Shown: positions 18,628 to 28,988, numbered from the stretch's first letter. The stretch is DNA of 64,000 nucleotides from JAAYXS01 sp964550375 (GCA_964550375.1 CAZJYX010000013.1:35344-99343); one strand, 5' to 3'. Numbers and translations are program-made. Notes: a model not told the origin generated them from the letters alone.

Positions 18628-19260
18628 ATGAAGGGATCGTGGGTGGCCGGCGTGCTGGCCGGTATGGGCATTGTGACGGTGATGTTCGCGCTCAGCGGCC
18701 GGCTGGACGCCCAGGGTGGCCCGGCGGCAACAGGACGCGTGGCCACGATTGACGTCCAGTTGATCATGAATGAATACGAGGGCTGGAAGGCCCTGGCGGA
18801 CGAGGTGGACCAGGCGCGTACCCGGCTCAACGAGGAGCAGGCCAAGCGCCAGAAGAGTATCGAGGCCATGGGGACGACCATCGAAGCGATGGGCCACGAA
18901 GATCCGGCGTACGTGAAGCGCATGGCTGATTACTACGAAGCCATTGTGGCGCTCAAGACATGGCAGCAGGTCATGCAGTCGGCGCTCGAGCGCGAGTTCA
19001 CCGTCGCCACGGACCGGCTCTACCGCGATCTGCTCAGCCAAACGCGCAGTTTGGCTGAGGCGGCCGGCTACGACATCGTGCTGGACTCGATGCCCTACCG
19101 CCAGATGGCTGACCCGCAGGCGATTCAGGAGCAGATTGCAGAACGCAAGGTCGTCTATTCCAACCAAGCTGTCGACATTTCGCAGCTTGTGCTGGACAAG
19201 CTTAACGGTGTGTGGCGCGGTCGAACGCCCACGCCGCTGCTGCAGTTGCCCGATTTCTAG
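18628..19260 (+). CDS. OmpH/Skp-family periplasmic chaperone
   Basis: A 210-residue protein with a signal peptide (residues 1-29, VLAGMGIVTVMFALSG). The mature part starts VATIDVQLIMNEYEGWKAL, typical of OmpH/Skp, followed by a long charged coiled coil (about residues 60-150). Skp trimers hold unfolded outer membrane proteins. It sits directly before lpxD, as in many Gram-negative outer membrane operons. AGGAG (18617-18621) lies six bases before the ATG. A weak promoter-like pair TTGTGC / CACAAT (18529-18556) is upstream. Confidence 0.85.
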   Translation: MKGSWVAGVLAGMGIVTVMFALSGRLDAQGGPAATGRVATIDVQLIMNEYEGWKALADEVDQARTRLNEEQAKRQKSIEAMGTTIEAMGHEDPAYVKRMADYYEAIVALKTWQQVMQSALEREFTVATDRLYRDLLSQTRSLAEAAGYDIVLDSMPYRQMADPQAIQEQIAERKVVYSNQAVDISQLVLDKLNGVWRGRTPTPLLQLPDF

Positions 19261-19363
19261 GATTCGTCCGCCCGCCGCTCGCTGCGGACGGGCACGTGAC
19301 CGGACACCGGTGATTGCCACCCGCTGGGCCGGGCCGGCCGGGTGTTGGTGAGTTTCAAGGGAC

Positions 19364-20416
19364 ATGAACGCCCCAATGGAAATCTCGGCGCTGGACTTGG
19401 CTGGAAGGCTGGGAGGCAAACTGACCGGCGAAGGTCAGCGTGTCCTCCGTGCCGTTGCCACGCTCGAAGAAGCCGGCCCGGACACCCTTTCGTGGCTGCG
19501 CGGCAACGAGTCGCCCAAACGGCTTGAGCACTGCCGCGCCGGGGCCATTTTGGTAACGCCCGAATGCGAAGTACCGGACACCTGCACGGTCATACGCGTG
19601 CCGGACCCGGACTTGGCGCTATGCGACGCGCTGCGTCTGCTTTGCCCGCCGCCGGAGCAGGTTCCGGCCGGGGTGCATTCCAGTGCGGTCGTGGCGGCGG
19701 ATGCACAGGTGGCGGGCGCGGCGATTGGGCCGCACGTCAGCGTCGGTGCGGGTGCGGTTGTGGGTGCCGGAACGCAGCTACACGCGGGCGTGCACATCGG
19801 GGCGGAGACGCGCATCGGACGCGATTGCGTGCTGTGGCACAATGTCGTGGTCCGCGAGCGGACTATCATCGGAGACCGGGTCATAATCCACCCGAACGCG
19901 ACGCTGGGCGCGGACGGCTTCGGCTACCTGCCGCGGAACGGTCGGCATGTGAAGGTCCCGCAGGTCGGCGCGCTGGTAATAGAGGACGACGTCGAGATCG
20001 GCGCCTGTACGTGCATCGACCGGGCCAAGACCGGTGTAACGCGCATCGGGCGCGGCACGAAGATTGATAACCTGGTGCAGATTGGCCATAATGTCCGCGT
20101 CGGTGAGCACTGCGTGCTGGTGTCGCAGACTGGAATCGCCGGTTCCGCCACGCTGGGTCACCACGTCATGTTGGCCGGGCAGGTGGGCGTGACTGAGCAC
20201 GTCCAGATAGGTGACTGTGCGCGGGTCGCGGCCAAGTCGGGAGCTTCCCGGGACGTGCCCGCCGGGACGGTTTTCCGCGGCAACCCCGCCACCGACAACG
20301 GCGCGTTCTCGCGCCAGCAGGTGATCGTCCGCAGGCTACCGGCATTGGCTCAGCAGGTGCGCGAGTTGGTCCGTCGGGTCGAGCAACTTGAGTCAGCAGC
20401 AAACGATAGAACGTGA
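19364..20416 (+). CDS. lpxD: UDP-3-O-acylglucosamine N-acyltransferase
   Basis: Third step of lipid A synthesis: transfers a hydroxyacyl chain from ACP to the 2-amino group of UDP-3-O-acylglucosamine. The 350-residue protein has the N-terminal uridine-binding domain (about 1-100). The left-handed beta-helix of hexapeptide repeats (about 105-300) is clear in IGPHVSVGAGAVVGAG, VIIHPNATLGADGFGYLP and IGHNVRVGEHCVLVSQTG with the GIAGS turn. A short C-terminal helix follows. The ATG at 19364 has AAGGG just upstream. The 3' end overlaps the next gene by 29 bases. Confidence 0.93.
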   Translation: MNAPMEISALDLAGRLGGKLTGEGQRVLRAVATLEEAGPDTLSWLRGNESPKRLEHCRAGAILVTPECEVPDTCTVIRVPDPDLALCDALRLLCPPPEQVPAGVHSSAVVAADAQVAGAAIGPHVSVGAGAVVGAGTQLHAGVHIGAETRIGRDCVLWHNVVVRERTIIGDRVIIHPNATLGADGFGYLPRNGRHVKVPQVGALVIEDDVEIGACTCIDRAKTGVTRIGRGTKIDNLVQIGHNVRVGEHCVLVSQTGIAGSATLGHHVMLAGQVGVTEHVQIGDCARVAAKSGASRDVPAGTVFRGNPATDNGAFSRQQVIVRRLPALAQQVRELVRRVEQLESAANDRT

Positions 20417-21698
20417 AGTCCAGCTCGCCGGGCGCGGACTCTTTACGGGGTTTGAAGTCAACGTGCGCTTCAAGCCCGCGGCGCCGGGCAGCGGCATCAC
20501 GTTCATTCGCGCCGACCAGCCGCAACCCATCCGCGTGGCGGCCCGCATAGAGAATCTCTCGCGGCGCGCGCGGCGCACGTCCCTCAAGAACGGCACCGTC
20601 ACGATCGAGACGGTCGAGCATTGTCTCGCGGCGATTCGGGCCCTGTCGATCGACAACCTGGACGTCGAGCTGGACAACGCCGAGCTGCCCGCCGGCGACG
20701 GCAGCTCGCTGCTGTTCACAGATGCCCTGACGTCGGCCGGCATAATCCAGCAGGACGCGGAGCGGCGTTATCTGCATATTCCGGATGCCATTCGCGTGGC
20801 TGACAGCGACGCCGAACTGGTGGCCTGGCCGGGCAGCGATCAGCGGCTCGACATTTACTACGAACTGGACTACGGCCCGGACAACCCGATCGGGCGGCAG
20901 ACGCACCACTTCATCCTCGATCGCGACGGCTACATGCAGCACATCGCCCCGGCCCGCACATTCGTGCTGGAAGCCGAGGCGCGCCAAATGCAGGCCGCCG
21001 GCCTCGGCACGCACGTGACGTACGAAGACGTGCTCGTGATCGGGCGGGAGGGCCCGATCGACAACAGCTACCGCTTTCCGGACGAGTGCGTACGCCACAA
21101 GATCCAGGACCTGATCGGCGACCTGATGCTGTCGGGCATGTTCGTCTGCGGACGGATCTTCGCGCGGCGTTCCGGACACCGCCTCAATCATGAGCTGGTT
21201 CGCCGGCTGCACGACCTGGCCATCAGCCAGCAGCGCACCGGCGAGCTGGCGCGGCAGCCGCGGCTGGACATCTACGCCGTGCAGCGCACCCTACCGCATC
21301 GCTACCCGATGCTGCTGGTGGACCGGGTGGTGGAGATGGATGGCGAGCGCCGCGCCGTCGGCATCAAGAACGTGACGATCAACGAGCCGTTCTTCCAGGG
21401 TCATTACCCGCGGCAGCCCATCATGCCCGGTGTGCTGATCATCGAGGCCATGGCCCAGCTTGGCGGGCTGCTGCTATCGCAGAAGCTCGAGCACAAGGGC
21501 AAGGTCGCGGTGCTGCTGAGCCTGGACAAAGTGAAATTCCGACGCCCGGTTGTCCCGGGCGACCAGTTAATCCTGGAGGCGCAGGCGGTACGCGTGAAAT
21601 CACGGACCGGCGAGGTGTTCTGCCAGGCCCACGTGTCTTCGGACCTGGCGGCCGAGGCCAACATCCGGTTCATGCTGGTAGACGCGGACCCGAGTTGA
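20388..21698 (+). CDS. lpxC-fabZ: bifunctional UDP-3-O-acyl-GlcNAc deacetylase / 3-hydroxyacyl-ACP dehydratase fusion
   Basis: A 436-residue fusion. Residues 1-285 are LpxC, the zinc deacetylase that commits to lipid A synthesis: EH at 77-78 and HKIQDLIGD with His237, Asp241 and Asp245, close to E. coli numbering, supply zinc and catalytic residues. Residues from about 295 are FabZ: LPHRYPMLLVD, then GHYPRQPIMPG with His339 and Glu353. This fusion is known from Bacteroidetes and related phyla. The start is a TTG at 20388 within lpxD, without a good Shine-Dalgarno, so translation is likely coupled to lpxD. No other in-frame start fits the expected EREVQLAGRGLFTG beginning. Confidence 0.93.
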   Translation: MSQQQTIEREVQLAGRGLFTGFEVNVRFKPAAPGSGITFIRADQPQPIRVAARIENLSRRARRTSLKNGTVTIETVEHCLAAIRALSIDNLDVELDNAELPAGDGSSLLFTDALTSAGIIQQDAERRYLHIPDAIRVADSDAELVAWPGSDQRLDIYYELDYGPDNPIGRQTHHFILDRDGYMQHIAPARTFVLEAEARQMQAAGLGTHVTYEDVLVIGREGPIDNSYRFPDECVRHKIQDLIGDLMLSGMFVCGRIFARRSGHRLNHELVRRLHDLAISQQRTGELARQPRLDIYAVQRTLPHRYPMLLVDRVVEMDGERRAVGIKNVTINEPFFQGHYPRQPIMPGVLIIEAMAQLGGLLLSQKLEHKGKVAVLLSLDKVKFRRPVVPGDQLILEAQAVRVKSRTGEVFCQAHVSSDLAAEANIRFMLVDADPS

Positions 21699-21708
21699 AA
21701 CTGAGCGA

Positions 21709-22596
21709 ATGAGCGAGATACACCCCACTGCGTTCGTGCATCCCCACGCCGAACTAGGCCGCGACATCCGGATCGGCCCCTTCTGCCACGTCGGACCCGG
21801 CGTGCAGCTTGGCGATGAGTGCGAGCTGGTCAGCCACGTCACGTTACTGGGGCCGGCCCAGTTCGGGCCGCGCAACGTTTTCCACCAGCAGGTGACGCTG
21901 GGCGCACCGCCGCAGGACCTGAAGTACCGCGGCGGCCCCACCCGGCTGATCGTCGGCTCGGACAACATCTTCCGCGAGCAGGTCACGGCGCATCGTGGCA
22001 CCGAGGTCGATCGGCTCAGCGGCGGCGCCACGCGCATCGGCAGTCACAACCTGCTAATGGTCGGCGTGCATGTGGCGCACGACGCCGACCTGGGCGACAA
22101 CATCATTCTGGCCAATTGCGTGCAGATCGCCGGGCACGTGCGCATCGAAGACCGCGTCGTGGTCGGCGGCGCCTCGGCCATGCACCACTTCGTGACGATC
22201 GGCCGCACGGCTTACGTCGGCGGCATGACGCGCATGACGCACGACGTGCCGCCCTATATGAAGGTCGAAGGCCACGAGCAGACCGTGCGCGGCGCGAACG
22301 TCGAGGGCATGCGCCGCTGGCAGATGCCCGAAGCGTCAATCCTGGCAATCAAGAGCGCGGCGCGCCTGCTCTATGCCCGCAAGGGCGGCCGCTCCCCGCT
22401 GCGAACGGCCGAGGCCCTGCGGCAGATCGAGGGCAACGGCCTGATGCACGACGAGCACGTGCGTTACCTGGTCGAATTTCTGCAGCGCAAGCTGGCGATC
22501 GGCGTCTACGGCCGGGTGCGCGAGCGCACCCGGTGCGACCAGGATGCGGACCGCGCGAACTTCTACCAGCTCAGCGCGACAGAGGAGAGACAGTGA
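21709..22596 (+). CDS. lpxA: UDP-N-acetylglucosamine acyltransferase
   Basis: First step of lipid A synthesis, transferring a hydroxyacyl chain to the 3-position of UDP-GlcNAc, or of UDP-GlcNAc3N if the amino sugar is made. The 295-residue protein has hexapeptide repeats from the start (HPTAFVHPHAELGRDIRIG). QVTLGAPPQDLKYRG and the catalytic His in MVGVHVAHDADLG follow, and a C-terminal helical domain from about residue 190. It is somewhat longer than the usual 260-265 residues. It starts ten bases after lpxC-fabZ and overlaps the next gene by four bases. The oxidoreductase that follows suggests the substrate may carry a 3-amino group. Confidence 0.93.
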   Translation: MSEIHPTAFVHPHAELGRDIRIGPFCHVGPGVQLGDECELVSHVTLLGPAQFGPRNVFHQQVTLGAPPQDLKYRGGPTRLIVGSDNIFREQVTAHRGTEVDRLSGGATRIGSHNLLMVGVHVAHDADLGDNIILANCVQIAGHVRIEDRVVVGGASAMHHFVTIGRTAYVGGMTRMTHDVPPYMKVEGHEQTVRGANVEGMRRWQMPEASILAIKSAARLLYARKGGRSPLRTAEALRQIEGNGLMHDEHVRYLVEFLQRKLAIGVYGRVRERTRCDQDADRANFYQLSATEERQ

Positions 22597-23669
22597 GCGA
22601 GCCTGTACCGGTCGCCGTTGTCGGTGCCGGCCATATGGGCCGGTATCACGTGCAGAAGTACGCTGCCCTGCCGGGCGCCAGGCTGGTGGCCGTGGTCGAT
22701 CGCGACGTGGAGCGTGCCCGCGCCCTGGCCGAGCCGCTCGGCGTGCGCTACGGCCAGACGCTAACGCCCGAGTTGGGCGACGTGGCCGCGGTTAGCGTGG
22801 CCGTGCCGACTCAGGACCATCTCGAGGTGGCCCGCCCGCTGATCCAGCGCGGCATTGCCGTGCTGGTTGAGAAGCCGCTGGCCGCGACGGTGGCCGAGGC
22901 GGAGGAGATCACCCGGCTGGCCGCCAGCCATGATGTCATCGTGCAGGTCGGCCACACCGAGCGCTTCAACCCGGCCGTGCAGGCTGTGGCCCGCATGGAA
23001 ATGCGGCCCAAGTTCATCGAGACGCACCGGATCAGCCCGTTCACCTTCCGGTCGGCGGACGTCGGCGTCGTCTTCGACATCATGATCCACGACATTGACA
23101 TCCTGCTGCACCTGGTGCGCGACGAGGTCCTGCGGGTTGACGCCGTGGGTGTCAACGTGCTGGGGCCCCATGAGGACATTGCCAACGCGCGCATCGCCTT
23201 CCGCGGCGGCGCCGTCGCCAACCTGACCGCCTCGCGCCTGGCCCTCAAGACCGAGCGCAAGCTGCGGGCCTTCAGCGAAAGCGCCTACGTCTCGCTCGAC
23301 TATCAGAAGAAGGTCGGCGTGGCGATCAAGCTGGACAAGAACCTCAACGTGCTGAAGCTGGCCCGCGAGCGCAACGTCCAGGACCTCTCCCAACTCGCCG
23401 GGCTCGACTTCGGCAAGCTGGTGCAGGTCGAGCCATTGGTCATAAACGACCAGGACCCGCTCAAGCACGAGTTGGAGACCTTCCTGGAATGCGTGCGCGA
23501 CCGGCGACCGCCGCCGGTTTCAGCCGCCGACGGCCTGGCGGCCGTCCGACTGGCCACGCAAGTCGTGGACTCGCTTTCGGCCCACCGCTGGGACGGCGAG
23601 GCCGGCCAGCGCGTGGGCCTGGCCGCGGACATCTTCGGCCGTGTCGCCGCCGGCAGCAGCGACAGCTAA
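22593..23669 (+). CDS. Gfo/Idh/MocA-family oxidoreductase, GnnA-like
   Basis: A 358-residue NAD(P)-dependent oxidoreductase. The Rossmann motif is GAGHMG (about residues 10-15), followed by VVDRD. The family's EKPLA signature is present (VLVEKPLAATVAEAEE), with a C-terminal alpha/beta domain (FDIMIHDIDILLHL). In Acidithiobacillus and some others a Gfo/Idh enzyme next to lpxA, GnnA, oxidises the 3-OH of UDP-GlcNAc before transamination by GnnB. The position here, a GTGA overlap with lpxA, suggests the same role. No GnnB-like aminotransferase lies beside it. GAGGAGA upstream of the GTG supports the start. Confidence 0.82.
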   Translation: MSEPVPVAVVGAGHMGRYHVQKYAALPGARLVAVVDRDVERARALAEPLGVRYGQTLTPELGDVAAVSVAVPTQDHLEVARPLIQRGIAVLVEKPLAATVAEAEEITRLAASHDVIVQVGHTERFNPAVQAVARMEMRPKFIETHRISPFTFRSADVGVVFDIMIHDIDILLHLVRDEVLRVDAVGVNVLGPHEDIANARIAFRGGAVANLTASRLALKTERKLRAFSESAYVSLDYQKKVGVAIKLDKNLNVLKLARERNVQDLSQLAGLDFGKLVQVEPLVINDQDPLKHELETFLECVRDRRPPPVSAADGLAAVRLATQVVDSLSAHRWDGEAGQRVGLAADIFGRVAAGSSDS

Positions 23670-23736
23670 ACAGGTTGGTCAGATTGGCGGGTCCAGGCGT
23701 CGGGGCGGCGCGGTTCCGCTCCCGTGAGCGGTCACG

Positions 23737-24120
23737 CTAACAACCGGCCAGGTCCGTCCGGTTGTCAGCAACCGCGCGACGGAACTCAATGCCGATCTCG
23801 AAGGTCCCCGCCAGCACCCGCCGCGTGCGCGCGACTGTGCCGTTCACGTGCGTAATCTCGTTGTTGGCGTGCGGCAGAAGCGCTTCGACCTGCGTTCCGG
23901 CCGGGATCTCCCGCCCAAGCTGCACAGCCAGACCTTTGTGCGAGATATTCACGGTCTGGCCCACACAGGAGGCCGCCGCGTCCGAGGCAGGATCATGCCA
24001 GCACAAGCGGCAGGGCACGCGGTGGGGCATACGCGGCAACCCGCGGGCGTTTCGCCGGTCACCAGATTGTGTCAGGCCGGTGGCCACCCGAACTCCAGCA
24101 GGCATGGATACCGATTGCAT
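23737..24120 (-). CDS. PilZ domain protein
   Basis: A 127-residue protein consisting mostly of one PilZ domain. The c-di-GMP binding signature is present: RxxxR as Arg34 to Arg38 (RVPCR) and NxSxxG as Asn58, Ser60 and Gly63 (NISHKG). GIEF near the end is also typical. It probably senses c-di-GMP and acts on motility, attachment or polysaccharide output through a partner that cannot be seen here. The ATG at 24120 is chosen because GGGAG lies seven bases upstream; the frame extends further upstream without support. It is convergent with the oxidoreductase gene. Confidence 0.82.
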   Translation of the reverse strand: MQSVSMPAGVRVATGLTQSGDRRNARGLPRMPHRVPCRLCWHDPASDAAASCVGQTVNISHKGLAVQLGREIPAGTQVEALLPHANNEITHVNGTVARTRRVLAGTFEIGIEFRRAVADNRTDLAGC

Positions 24121-24406
24121 GGCCAGACTCCCGCAGTGCGGGCCGGTTAGGCGACCCGCCGGCCGGGCGGGACCGCGACCCCTGCGCAGGGTGCTCACGC
24201 CCGCGCAACTAATATCGGCTGGACAGCCGCACATGCTGAAAGCCCGTTCGGGCCGCGCGGATGCATGCGGCGTCTTAAATATTGTTGCGTCAAGATGTTA
24301 GGAGACTTGCCCCGCCCAGACCCTGCGACTGCCCCTGTTGGCCGCCAAGCCCGTCCGGGCAGGTGCCGGCCGAACGCCTACCCCCGGCCGGCCCGAAAGC
24401 GTGTCG

Positions 24407-24673
24407 TCAGGACCCGACCGGCGCCTTGGCGAGCAGCTCCACGGCGGTGAGTGGATCGACGGAGATTGCCGTCAGTTCACCATTGTCCTTGCGCAGCAGC
24501 ACGCGCAGCAGCCACAGCCGCCCGTCCTTGCTATGGGCGAAAGTGCTGCCGGTCTTCTCCTGGCGGATGGACTCGATCGTGCCGACGACCGCAGCGCGCC
24601 AGTTGCCCTCGCGTCGGTCGACCTGCTGAATTATGCGGACCCGTTGGCCCGGCCGGCATTCGTCAATCGTCAT
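24407..24673 (-). CDS. small conserved-looking protein of unknown function
   Basis: An 88-residue, mostly beta-strand protein (PGQRVRIIQQVDRREGNWRA, then VVGTIESIRQEKTGS and LWLLRVLLRKDNGELTAISV). The pattern suggests an SH3-like or small beta-barrel fold, but no family is recognised. It starts with ATG 72 bases after the VWA gene and is on the same strand. It is therefore probably the last gene of the MoxR-DUF58-VWA transcript. No signal peptide or membrane segment. Confidence 0.6.
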   Translation of the reverse strand: MTIDECRPGQRVRIIQQVDRREGNWRAAVVGTIESIRQEKTGSTFAHSKDGRLWLLRVLLRKDNGELTAISVDPLTAVELLAKAPVGS

Positions 24674-24744
24674 TGGCCACTCGCACCTGGCTTGCCCGGC
24701 GCCGCTCCGGCACGCCCGGGCGACGCGGGCGCTTCACGCGCCGC

Positions 24745-26775
24745 TCAGATCATCACACGGCGATTGTACACATACCACTCGAACAGCAGGATGAGCAAGG
24801 CCGCGCCCACGAACCAGCGCCAGATTTCGGGCGTGGCCGTCTCGATGGCGCGGCCGGCCGCGATGCCGGGCGTGCCCAGCTCATCCGCGCCGCGCGGACG
24901 GATGTCGCTTTCCCGCGCGTCCGTGAGATTGACGGCGTAGTAGTCGGTCCGCTGCTCACCCGCCTGGCGGTACCGGACCTGGTAGATGCCGACCCGCCGC
25001 GTGCCGCTGAAGAAGCTGGCGCCGCTCGCATCGGGCACGATGGTCGCGGTGCCGCCGTCCGGGCCATACAGCCGGGTCTCGGTCACGCCCTCGGGCAGTA
25101 CCACGCGCAGCGTGTCGCCGGGCCGCACGCGCTCGCGCTCGGTCACCCCGCCACCGCCCAGGAAACGAATGGCGTTGTACGCGAAGACCGGGAAGCTGGC
25201 CCGCTGCCACCAGGTGCTGTCCTCCACGGCGAACGACAGCACCAGGCAGTGCCGGCCGCCCCGCGCGTGCCGCAGCAGCAGCGGTCCCTGCGGCCCCTCA
25301 ATCAGCACTTCGGCGTCCTCGGGGGCCCGCAGCGCCACGCCGCGCGCCACGTACACATAGTCCAGCGGCACGTGGCGCAGGATCGGATGGGCCTCGTCCC
25401 ACCAGACCGGCACGTGCACATCGTCCAGCGGCGCACTGACCTGGACATCATCGCCCGGGGGAACCGCTTTCAAGAACAGGAAGTTCCCGATCGGCAACGC
25501 CGCCGGGCTGCACTTGTCGAAGATAACAACGTCGTACGTGGAGCGCTCATCGCGCACGTATTCGGCACCGCCCGCCGCGTACTGCGCCGGCGTAATGAAG
25601 ACCCGCTCCTGCAGCGGCAACCCCGCCAGGACGCTGTCAAGAAAGAAGTTATTCTCCGTCACGACCAGCACGCGCTGGCGCCGCGGCGTCGGCACGACGG
25701 CATAGGCCCGGTTGTCAACGTCCAGGGCGTCCGCGCGCGACAGGCGCGCCTCGAGCAGCGCCCCGCGTTCGAGTATCAACTCGAAGCTCAGGCCGCGCCG
25801 GGCGCCCGGGCCGGGCCGCGCCGCCTCGTCCCCGCCCGGCTGACCAGCAGCGCTATCCTCAGCCGCCGCCAACTCAACCGAACGCACGCGGGCATCCGAA
25901 AGCTGGCCATCGATGTACAGGGCGACGGACGCGGTCACCGGCTCAGCGCAGAAATTCTCGATTTCCAGCAGGACGTTGACGACCTCCGGCCGCTCGTAGC
26001 TGCGCTCCGCCACCAGGGACGTTATGCCGACGTTGTCACGCGCCCGCCCGATCTTGATCAATTCAAGCTGCCCACTCCGCAGCACCGCCTCCGCCAAGTC
26101 GGCGATGCGACCGTCAGAGAACAACACCACCCGGGCGGCCTCCTCCGTGCCGACGGGCGTCTCGTCGGTCAGCATCGTCGGCGGGGCAATGTACGCCTCC
26201 GCCAGCTCCAGCGCCTCACGAATGTGGCTCTGGCCGTCGGTCGGCTCAATGGCCCGAATGACATCCACAAGTTCCGCCGTGTTCGGCGTAAACGGCGAGA
26301 CGACCGCGGCCCGATCAGAAAACGCGATAACCATCGCCTGGATACGGGCTTGCGCGCCGCGCAGGCGCAGAAAGGACAGCCAGCCTCCGCCGCGCCGGTC
26401 TAGCACCCGGACCAGCCGGACGGCCTGCTCCTTGGCCTCGTCCAGGCGTGTGCCGTCGCTCTCGACCGTATTCATCGAGGCGGAACGGTCAATCAGGATG
26501 ACCAGCCGCCCTTCAGGGGCCGCGGACGTTTCCACGATGGGCCGCGCGAGTGCCAGAATCGCCGCCGCGAGCACCAGCAGTTGCAGCAGCAGCAGGAGGC
26601 TCTTGCGGAGGCGCTGGAAGGGAGCGTTGACCTGCAAGTCGTGCAGGGCGCGCTTCCATAGCAGCGTCGAGGAGATGCGCTGCTCGCGGCGGCGCAGCTT
26701 CAGGAAATAGAGAATCAGCAGGGCCGGAATGACCGCGGCGGCGATCCACAGCGCCCACAGATTCAGAAAGCTCAC
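24745..26775 (-). CDS. BatA-like membrane protein with von Willebrand factor A domain
   Basis: A 676-residue protein. The N-terminus (LWALWIAAAVIPALLILYFL) and a second segment (LLLLLQLLVLAAAILALA, about 60-80) form the aerotolerance-type BatA N-terminal unit. A VWA domain follows with the metal-binding MIDAS start LIDRSASM (about residues 93-100). A long periplasmic region and a C-terminal membrane helix (WRWFVGAALLILLFEWYVY) complete it. Such proteins work with MoxR ATPases and DUF58 proteins as metal-dependent adaptor or chaperone systems of the envelope. Its start overlaps the DUF58 stop by four bases. It is the third gene of the operon. Confidence 0.85.
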   Translation of the reverse strand: MSFLNLWALWIAAAVIPALLILYFLKLRRREQRISSTLLWKRALHDLQVNAPFQRLRKSLLLLLQLLVLAAAILALARPIVETSAAPEGRLVILIDRSASMNTVESDGTRLDEAKEQAVRLVRVLDRRGGGWLSFLRLRGAQARIQAMVIAFSDRAAVVSPFTPNTAELVDVIRAIEPTDGQSHIREALELAEAYIAPPTMLTDETPVGTEEAARVVLFSDGRIADLAEAVLRSGQLELIKIGRARDNVGITSLVAERSYERPEVVNVLLEIENFCAEPVTASVALYIDGQLSDARVRSVELAAAEDSAAGQPGGDEAARPGPGARRGLSFELILERGALLEARLSRADALDVDNRAYAVVPTPRRQRVLVVTENNFFLDSVLAGLPLQERVFITPAQYAAGGAEYVRDERSTYDVVIFDKCSPAALPIGNFLFLKAVPPGDDVQVSAPLDDVHVPVWWDEAHPILRHVPLDYVYVARGVALRAPEDAEVLIEGPQGPLLLRHARGGRHCLVLSFAVEDSTWWQRASFPVFAYNAIRFLGGGGVTERERVRPGDTLRVVLPEGVTETRLYGPDGGTATIVPDASGASFFSGTRRVGIYQVRYRQAGEQRTDYYAVNLTDARESDIRPRGADELGTPGIAAGRAIETATPEIWRWFVGAALLILLFEWYVYNRRVMI

Positions 26776-27683
26776 CGCAACAACCCTCGCTGGCGCAGGT
26801 ACGAGATCACGAGTGTGTCAAACGGCACGCGCGTACTGGTGAACAGATACGTGATGCCGCGCCGCGTGCAGTAGTCGCGCAGGCCGGCGCAATACGCCTG
26901 CAAGCCGGACTGGTAGGCCTTCAGCAGTGGCTGGCTGATGCTGATCTCGGTGGTGTCGTCGTCCTCGACGTCGCGCAGCTTGAGGTCGCCCGCCAGCGGC
27001 GGCTCGATCTCGTCCGGCGCCAGCACCTGGATGACGTACAAATCGACGTCGCGGCTGAGCAGATAGCGCAGGCCGTCCTGGAAGCCGCCCTTGTCCAGGA
27101 AATCGCTCAGGATGATGACGACGCCCTTGCCGCGATGGCGCAGCGCGAAATGCCGCGCGACCGCCCCGAAGTCCGACGTGCCGCCCAGCGCGCTGCGCCG
27201 CAGGAAAGTGACGACCTGGCCGATCAGCCGCCGGCCACGCACGCCGGCCATCTCCTGCACCAGCCGGCTGGAGTAGCCATAGAGGCTGATGCGGTCGTAG
27301 TTGACCAGGCCGATGTAGGCCAGGGCGGCGGCCACGCGCTTCACATACAGGCCCTTGTGCGGGTCGCCCCAGTCCATGCTCCCGGAAGTGTCGAAGAGGA
27401 CGCTGACGTTCAGATCCTCCTCTTCGAGGAAGAGCTTGAGCAGCAGGCGTTCGAGGCGGGCGTAGATGTTCCAGTCGAGGAAGCGCAGGTCGTCGCCGAC
27501 GACGTAGTTGCGGTAGTCGGCGAACTCGACCGATTCGCCCCGGCGCTTGCTGCGGCGCTCGCCCTTCATGCGGCCGATGAAGATCCGGCGCGAGAGGATC
27601 TCGAGCTGCTCCAGCCGGGCCATGAAGTCCGGCGAAAGCAACTCCTCGTCACCGGCCGGCGATCGTGTCGGAGCGGTAACCAA
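26772..27683 (-). CDS. DUF58 domain protein
   Basis: A 303-residue cytoplasmic protein. The DUF58 signature is clear (GESVEFADYRNYVVGDDLR, then FLDWNIYARLERL), followed by a VWA-like fold with FDTSGSMDWG. DUF58 proteins are partners of MoxR ATPases. The start is a TTG at 27683 with GAGGG nine bases upstream; the next in-frame ATG at 27623 would remove the conserved LLSPDF start. It lies 47 bases after moxR and overlaps the VWA gene by four bases. Confidence 0.88.
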   Translation of the reverse strand: MVTAPTRSPAGDEELLSPDFMARLEQLEILSRRIFIGRMKGERRSKRRGESVEFADYRNYVVGDDLRFLDWNIYARLERLLLKLFLEEEDLNVSVLFDTSGSMDWGDPHKGLYVKRVAAALAYIGLVNYDRISLYGYSSRLVQEMAGVRGRRLIGQVVTFLRRSALGGTSDFGAVARHFALRHRGKGVVIILSDFLDKGGFQDGLRYLLSRDVDLYVIQVLAPDEIEPPLAGDLKLRDVEDDDTTEISISQPLLKAYQSGLQAYCAGLRDYCTRRGITYLFTSTRVPFDTLVISYLRQRGLLR

Positions 27684-27730
27684 TGGTGACAGCCCTCTGG
27701 CGCGGACGCGGCGCCGCCGACCGGCGGATG

Positions 27731-28750
<1,020 letters not shown>

Positions 28751-28817
28751 GCAGTCCTCCTTCGCGAAACCCGGCACGCCCGCACGTGGGCCGGCGGCGC
28801 CCCGTAATGTGGGTACG

Positions 28818-28846
28818 ATTCTAGGCCCGCCGGCTCGGACTGTCGC
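28818..28846 (-). promoter_or_regulatory. promoter of the MoxR operon
   Basis: Minus-strand GCGACA (28846-28841) and TAGAAT (28823-28818) with a 17-base spacer. The start would be near 28811, giving a leader of about 60 bases before the moxR ATG. Confidence 0.45.
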
Positions 28847-28932
28847 GGGGCGCCGGAGCAGATTTGACTCGGCGGGGAGCGGCTGCCCCACTGGCCGGTC
28901 GCGCGGCCAGCGCGCGCACGCTCCAGCCCCCA

Positions 28933-28964
28933 GAAAAAAGAAAACGCCGGGCGCGGGCCCGGCG
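28933..28964 (-). terminator. intrinsic terminator of rpmI-rplT
   Basis: On the minus strand an 8-bp stem (CGCCGGGC / GCCCGGCG, 4-base loop) at 28964-28945 is followed by TTTTCTTTTTT. It begins 24 bases past the rplT stop codon. Confidence 0.85.
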
Positions 28965-28988
28965 CGCTGGTTAATCAGTGGGTTACGC

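Noticed and set aside
19265..19290. CGTCCGC / GCGGACG inverted repeat after the OmpH gene
   Set aside because: Seven pairs with a 12-base loop and no T-run; too weak to call a terminator, and lpxD follows in the same direction.
24451..26403. 650-codon plus-strand open frame
   Set aside because: It lies opposite the VWA-domain gene, whose motifs are clear, and reads as Arg/His/Pro-rich sequence.
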